Shown: piece after piece, positions 60,370 to 64,000 of the stretch
How positions within the stretch are numbered: position 1 is the stretch's first letter
Layout of the letters: each line of letters starts with the position of its first letter
Assembly (NCBI RefSeq): GCF_000159135.1
Contig: NZ_GG667523.1
Span: 103,614 to 167,613 of the forward strand
DNA length: 64,000 bases
Reading direction: 5' to 3'
Source of the DNA: Corynebacterium striatum ATCC 6940
Lineage (GTDB): Bacteria > Actinomycetota > Actinomycetes > Mycobacteriales > Mycobacteriaceae
Program-made: the position numbers and the translations under genes
The notes under the pieces: model-generated
What the model saw: only the letters and a program-made list of their open reading frames with translations
The model's database searches: none
What the model was told of the DNA's origin: nothing

Positions 60370-61764
60370 TCACTGCTTGCTTTTGTAAATGGCGCCGCCA
60401 ACAATCACCGGCACTAGTCCCACCACAATGAGGTAATAAAGCTCCGTTTCTGAGGAATAGAGGGTGGACAAACTGCCTGCTAGAGAAGTTCCGATAGCCA
60501 AGGAAAGAAAGAACAACGCGGAAAAGCGTGTGGCAAAGGCAGCCGGCGCGTGGATCGCAGTGGCAGCCATTCCGATGGGGCCAATGAAAAGCTCGCCCAA
60601 GCTCATAAACAGGATGCAGCCTACAAGCGCTAGGAACGGAACCGAACTTGCCCCGGTAAAGGGAACCAACACCAGCATTCCCATGCCCGCCAACGCGAGT
60701 CCGCCGCCCATGAGGTGGTTACGGTTGCGGTGTTTGGTTAAAAGGCGGGCGATGGGAAAGGTAAATACCAAGATAAAAAGAGGGTTGAGGGACTGCGTCC
60801 AAGCAGCGGGCACTTCAAAGCCAGCGATGGTGCGATCTAGGCGCTGCTCTGAATAAACGGCAAAGACGCCATAGGCCTGGGACTGCAGCGTCCAATACGT
60901 AGTTGACGCAATAAATAGCGGAATGAAAGCTCGTACTTTTTGTCTTTCTGCAGCACTTACCCGTGGCGAGGTGAGCACGGTGACAAAGAGCCCAAGGGCG
61001 GTTGCGACCGTGGCTATGAGCAGCACATAAGCCAAACGATCGGGATTTCTCAAGCCCCACACCGCAGCGACGATAACCAGTACAGAGGCGATAAGTACCT
61101 TGAGCTGTGTCTGCGGCGCAGCAGGGTTTGCAGGCTGGGTAATAAACTCGCGGGATTTAGCGCTGAGACTGCCGAGCATTCGCCTGCGTAACGCCAAATA
61201 GTTCACGCATCCTACGACCATTAGCAACGCCGCGGCGCCGAAGCCCACGTGAAAGCCACGGGTCTCAGCCAGCCAGCCGGTCAGCATGGGCCCCAAGAAA
61301 GCGCCGATGTTGATGCCTAGGTAGAAGATTTGGAAAGGCGGTCCCGCGGACGTCGGAAATGCCGCGCCTAAAATGGTGATCGCTGCGGTCTTGAGCAACC
61401 CGGAGCCCAGCGCCAAGGGGAAAAGCCCGGCGAAGAGGCCCACGAACCCAGGAATTAGGGAAAGCGAGAGATGGCCGCCGATAAGCAGCGCTGCGCCGGC
61501 TAGCAAGGTGCGTTCAGCGCCCAGAACGCGATCAGAAACCCACCCACCGGCGAAGGTGAATAAGTAGAGCATCGCGCCATAAGCACCTACCAATGCGGTG
61601 GCCTCACTTTGCTCCAGCCCCAGGCCGGCTGTGTGGTCATAGAGGTAATAGACCAGGATGGCTTGCATGCCGTAGAAGCTGAATCGCTCCCACATTTCCA
61701 CGCCAGCGATGGCTGGCAGCGTGGGAGCTACACCCAGTCTTGAACGTTGTTCAATTACAGTCAT
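60370..61764 (-). CDS. POT/PTR-family proton-coupled oligopeptide transporter
   Basis: 464 residues with 12-14 helices. The N-terminal signature GVEMWERFSFYGMQAILVYYL (ExxER motif, near 21-42) is the PTR proton-coupling motif. GGWVSDRVLGAERTLLAGA, FYLGINIGAFLGPMLTGWL and the later FTFPIARLLTKHRN fit the family. It imports di- or tripeptides or similar solutes. It is divergent from bioA with only 34 bp between starts, and a BioQ-like palindrome lies in its first codons, so its real cargo may be linked to biotin. Confidence 0.9.
   Translation of the reverse strand: MTVIEQRSRLGVAPTLPAIAGVEMWERFSFYGMQAILVYYLYDHTAGLGLEQSEATALVGAYGAMLYLFTFAGGWVSDRVLGAERTLLAGAALLIGGHLSLSLIPGFVGLFAGLFPLALGSGLLKTAAITILGAAFPTSAGPPFQIFYLGINIGAFLGPMLTGWLAETRGFHVGFGAAALLMVVGCVNYLALRRRMLGSLSAKSREFITQPANPAAPQTQLKVLIASVLVIVAAVWGLRNPDRLAYVLLIATVATALGLFVTVLTSPRVSAAERQKVRAFIPLFIASTTYWTLQSQAYGVFAVYSEQRLDRTIAGFEVPAAWTQSLNPLFILVFTFPIARLLTKHRNRNHLMGGGLALAGMGMLVLVPFTGASSVPFLALVGCILFMSLGELFIGPIGMAATAIHAPAAFATRFSALFFLSLAIGTSLAGSLSTLYSSETELYYLIVVGLVPVIVGGAIYKSKQ
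61740..61754 (-). promoter_or_regulatory. BioQ-like operator in the first codons of the POT transporter
   Basis: TTGAAC-GTT-GTTCAA, a perfect 6+3+6 palindrome covering codons 4-9. On the minus strand TATAAT (61773-61778) lies 8 bases before the ATG, so transcription would begin close to the start codon and the operator would sit just downstream of it. Confidence 0.75.
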
Positions 61765-61798
61765 GAAATGAGATTATAGCTGTGGTAGAGATAATTCC

Positions 61799-63040
61799 AT
61801 GCCTTTTTTGAACAGTGTTCAAGTCGCTGCGATCGACTCCACCCACATCTGGCACCCCTATGCTGCGCCCGGCGCGCCAGCCTTGCAGGTACTGCGCACC
61901 GATGGTGCCTATTTAGAACTCGCGAATGGCCAACGCGTCATCGACGGCATGAGCTCTTGGTGGGCGGCATGCCACGGCCATTCACACCCGCGGCTGGTGG
62001 CGGCGGCGAAGGATCAGATCGATAGGTTCAGCCACGTCATGTTCGGCGGGCTCACTCATGAACCGGCGGCGCGGCTTACCGCAAACCTCCTGGAGTTGAC
62101 CAACCACCAGTACGCGCAGGTCTTCTACTCAGATTCCGGATCCGTCGCGGTGGAAGTGGCGGTAAAAATGGCGCTGCAGTGCTCGCCGCCCGGCCGCACC
62201 AAGCTTTTGACCTGGCGCTCGGGCTATCACGGCGATACCTTCACGGCGATGAGCGTATGCGATCCGGAAGGCGGCATGCACTCTATGTGGAAGGGCATCC
62301 TTGCCGAGCAGATCTTTGCCCCAGCTCCACCCACGGAAGGCGCCTCGGCTAAGCAGCGGGCGGAATACTTGGATAAGTTCGAGTCCTTTATCACCGAAGA
62401 AGTCGCCGCGGTCATCATCGAACCCGGTGTGCAGGGCGCGGGCGGAATGCGCTTCCACGACCTAGAGCTGGTCGCAGGCGTGCGGGAGCTATGCGATAAG
62501 CACGGAATCTTGCTCATCGCGGATGAAATCGCCACTGGGTTTGGTCGCGCAGGTGAACTCTTCATGACGCAGGCGGCAGGAATCACGCCCGACATCATGT
62601 GCGTGGGCAAGGCGCTAACCGGTGGGTTTATCTCGTTGGCAGCAACCCTGGCCACGCAAAAGGTGGCGGAGACGATGCAGCCACCCGCATTGATGCATGG
62701 ACCGACGTTCATGGCCAATCCCCTGTCCTGCGCGGTGGCGGCCGAGTCCACCGCCATGATTTCGGAAGGCACCTGGCGCGCGGACGTCGCACGCATTGAG
62801 CAAGGTTTACGCGCAGGGCTTAGCGACGCCCCCGGCACCACCCGCGTGCGCGGCGCCATCGGTGTACTGGAAATGGACCATGACGTGGACATGGAAGCGA
62901 CCACCGCGGCGGCCCTTGAAGAAGGCGTATGGCTGCGCCCATTCGGCAGGCTCATCTACACGATGCCGCCATATATCTGTACCGATGAGGAAGTAGCGCG
63001 CATTTGCCGCGCCGTCGTTGCCGCCGGGGAGGTCGCATGA
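61799..63040 (+). CDS. bioA: Adenosylmethionine-8-amino-7-oxononanoate aminotransferase BioA
   Basis: 413 residues of the class III PLP transaminases. WHPYAAPGAP, MSSWWAACHGHSHP, WRSGYHGDTFTAMS, the PLP-phosphate HGPTFMANPL and VGKALTGGF (Schiff-base Lys, near 270). It converts KAPA to DAPA using SAM. ATG 61799 is used; the in-frame TTG 61808 is an alternative, since GATAAT (61790-61795) is very close to the ATG. A BioQ-like operator sits at 61808-61822. Coupled to bioD (ATGA). Confidence 0.93.
   Translation: MPFLNSVQVAAIDSTHIWHPYAAPGAPALQVLRTDGAYLELANGQRVIDGMSSWWAACHGHSHPRLVAAAKDQIDRFSHVMFGGLTHEPAARLTANLLELTNHQYAQVFYSDSGSVAVEVAVKMALQCSPPGRTKLLTWRSGYHGDTFTAMSVCDPEGGMHSMWKGILAEQIFAPAPPTEGASAKQRAEYLDKFESFITEEVAAVIIEPGVQGAGGMRFHDLELVAGVRELCDKHGILLIADEIATGFGRAGELFMTQAAGITPDIMCVGKALTGGFISLAATLATQKVAETMQPPALMHGPTFMANPLSCAVAAESTAMISEGTWRADVARIEQGLRAGLSDAPGTTRVRGAIGVLEMDHDVDMEATTAAALEEGVWLRPFGRLIYTMPPYICTDEEVARICRAVVAAGEVA
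61808..61822 (+). promoter_or_regulatory. BioQ-like operator in the first codons of bioA
   Basis: TTGAAC-AGT-GTTCAA, a perfect 6+3+6 palindrome covering codons 4-8 of the annotated bioA. It and the palindrome at 61740 are centred 68 bp apart on either side of the 34-bp divergent promoter region, so one bound repressor on each side could block both promoters. Confidence 0.75.
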
Positions 63041-63684
63041 TCTATTGCATCACCGGAACCAATACGGATGTGGGAAAGACCATTGCCACAGCGGCCCTGG
63101 CCGCGCAGTACCAGGCGGCGGGCAAGCATGTGGTGGTGGCGAAACCGCTGCAAACAGGAGATACGAGCGATTGCGCCACGGTCACACGTCTTACCGGCGT
63201 GGAATCCCGGCAATTCAAGCACTATCCGGAGCCTCTAGCGCCGAACCTTTCTGCCCGGCGCGCGGGATTAGCGCAGGCCGAAAAAGAGGAGGTGCTGGCG
63301 TGGATTCGCAGCATCGATGCAGACGTCGTACTCGTGGAGGGCGCGGGCGGCCTGCTGGTTCGGCTCGCGGATAGCTTCACGCTTGCCGACGTCGCCCGTG
63401 ACCTCGGCGCCGAGCTTTTCATAGTCACCAGCTTGATGTTGGGCAGCCTCAACGCCGCTGAGCTCACCGTGGAAGCTGCCCGCGCCCGTGGCATTCACGT
63501 CAAAGGGCTGGTTGGCGGCATGCTGCCACAAGAGCCGGACCTCGCCACTCGCCTCAATATCGCGGAGCTTCCCAAGCTGACCGGCGTGCCACTGCTCGGC
63601 TGTATTCCTACCGGCGCAGGTTCGTTAAGCAAGGAGGAATTCTGCGCCCAAGCGGCGCAGTGGGATCTCTTGGGCGGCATTTAG
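63037..63684 (+). CDS. bioD: Dethiobiotin synthetase BioD
   Basis: 215 residues from ATG 63037. P-loop ITGTNTDVGKT (near 3-13), VAKPLQTGD (conserved Lys), LVEGAGGLLVRL (catalytic loop) and the late GVPLLGCIPTGAG. It closes DAPA with CO2 and ATP to dethiobiotin, the BioB substrate. Its ATG overlaps the bioA TGA, so bioA-bioD is one operon. Confidence 0.94.
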   Translation: MIYCITGTNTDVGKTIATAALAAQYQAAGKHVVVAKPLQTGDTSDCATVTRLTGVESRQFKHYPEPLAPNLSARRAGLAQAEKEEVLAWIRSIDADVVLVEGAGGLLVRLADSFTLADVARDLGAELFIVTSLMLGSLNAAELTVEAARARGIHVKGLVGGMLPQEPDLATRLNIAELPKLTGVPLLGCIPTGAGSLSKEEFCAQAAQWDLLGGI

Positions 63685-63734
63685 ATCGGCCCACGCAACC
63701 GGAAAGGGTCTTTTCATCCAACTGCTCGGGACTT

Positions 63735-64000
63735 TCATAACTCGGACTCCTCATCCCCTGGAACAATCTTGCTGTCTATGGCACTCAAGATGCAGCCAGC
63801 CAAAATGTAACCACTCGCCTGCATATGGGTGGCCCAGTTGCCTCCGCCTCCGGCCACAACCAAAAAGATCATGAAACCCACAGCAATGAGACAATAAACA
63901 ATGAATCGGCCATGCGCACCGAGCCGATACCTCCGCGCAGAAATGACGCTGATGCCCCAGCTGAGCACTAGGAGAATTGCATAAACTAGCCCTCCGGCCG
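63735..64000 (-). CDS. Membrane protein, unknown, partial at the window edge
   Basis: The frame is open to the right edge (from the edge: AGGLVYAILLVLSWGISVISARR...). At least three helices are visible: YAILLVLSWGISVIS, FIVYCLIAVGFMIFLVVAGG and ASGYILAGCILSAID, with an acidic tail GDEESEL. No family recognised. It is convergent with bioD. Confidence 0.6.
   Translation of the reverse strand, partial: AGGLVYAILLVLSWGISVISARRYRLGAHGRFIVYCLIAVGFMIFLVVAGGGGNWATHMQASGYILAGCILSAIDSKIVPGDEESEL

Overview
The window is chromosomal DNA from a high-GC actinobacterium of the genus Corynebacterium. The diagnostic genes are the arabinogalactan set DprE2-AftA-Emb, the HtaA/HmuTUV haemin-uptake family, an HmuO-type haem oxygenase, DtxR-like iron boxes and BioQ-like biotin operators. 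The species cannot be fixed from the sequence. The density of lipophilic and choline genes would suit a skin-associated species, but that is a guess. Coding density is high, nearly every gene has a recognisable family, and no tRNA, rRNA, CRISPR array, insertion sequence or prophage was seen.

0-5.7 kb: cell-wall arabinan synthesis (end of dprE2, aftA, emb), closed by an unusual array of four 17-bp repeats and a strong terminator. 5.7-15.3 kb: housekeeping and accessory genes: a PepSY membrane protein, an alpha/beta hydrolase, an M13 metallopeptidase, a PrsW-type intramembrane protease with a membrane-anchored partner gene, a tightly packed S4-VOC-ATL operon, a YbjQ/lipoprotein-esterase pair, DUF2218, and a LysE exporter that has lost its 5' end. 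15.3-21.4 kb: choline to glycine betaine (betA divergent from betT-betB). 21.4-33.6 kb: a frameshifted SDR, FMN reductase, AlkB, an acetyltransferase with HrpB helicase, membrane carriers, a DUF885 peptidase, LOG, a class III sirtuin, a ROK regulator with a repeat-rich promoter, a HAD hydrolase and a small membrane protein.

33.6-36 kb and 41.9-47.9 kb are iron/haem regions: ferritin, an HtaC-like protein and haem oxygenase, then htaA-hmuTUV-htaB in one operon behind a cluster of DtxR-like boxes. HtaA-family proteins would capture haem at the surface, HmuT passes it to HmuUV, HmuO opens the porphyrin ring, and ferritin can store the iron. Between them lie a SulP transporter, AMP nucleosidase with a phosphoribosyltransferase, and the OhrR/Ohr peroxide pair. 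48-54 kb: a second (class II) sirtuin, bioB with its small partner bsaP, an M20 peptidase, a DUF222-HNH gene with a leader hairpin, and gene debris. 54-60 kb: a CHY zinc-finger gene, a 5'-truncated lipase, and an operon of histidine kinase, LuxR-type regulator and a DUF5129/TPM-like protein facing an ABC exporter. 60-64 kb: a lipoprotein, a POT-family transporter divergent from bioA-bioD, and a partial membrane protein.

The most interesting lead is biotin control. Three near-identical 15-bp palindromes (TTGAAC-N3-GTTCAA) lie before bioB, in the first codons of bioA and in the first codons of the divergent POT transporter, which makes that transporter a candidate new member of the biotin regulon. 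Other leads are a hairpin that both terminates ferritin mRNA and buries the ribosome site of the next gene, three decaying genes created by frameshift or deletion, and several unexplained palindromes.
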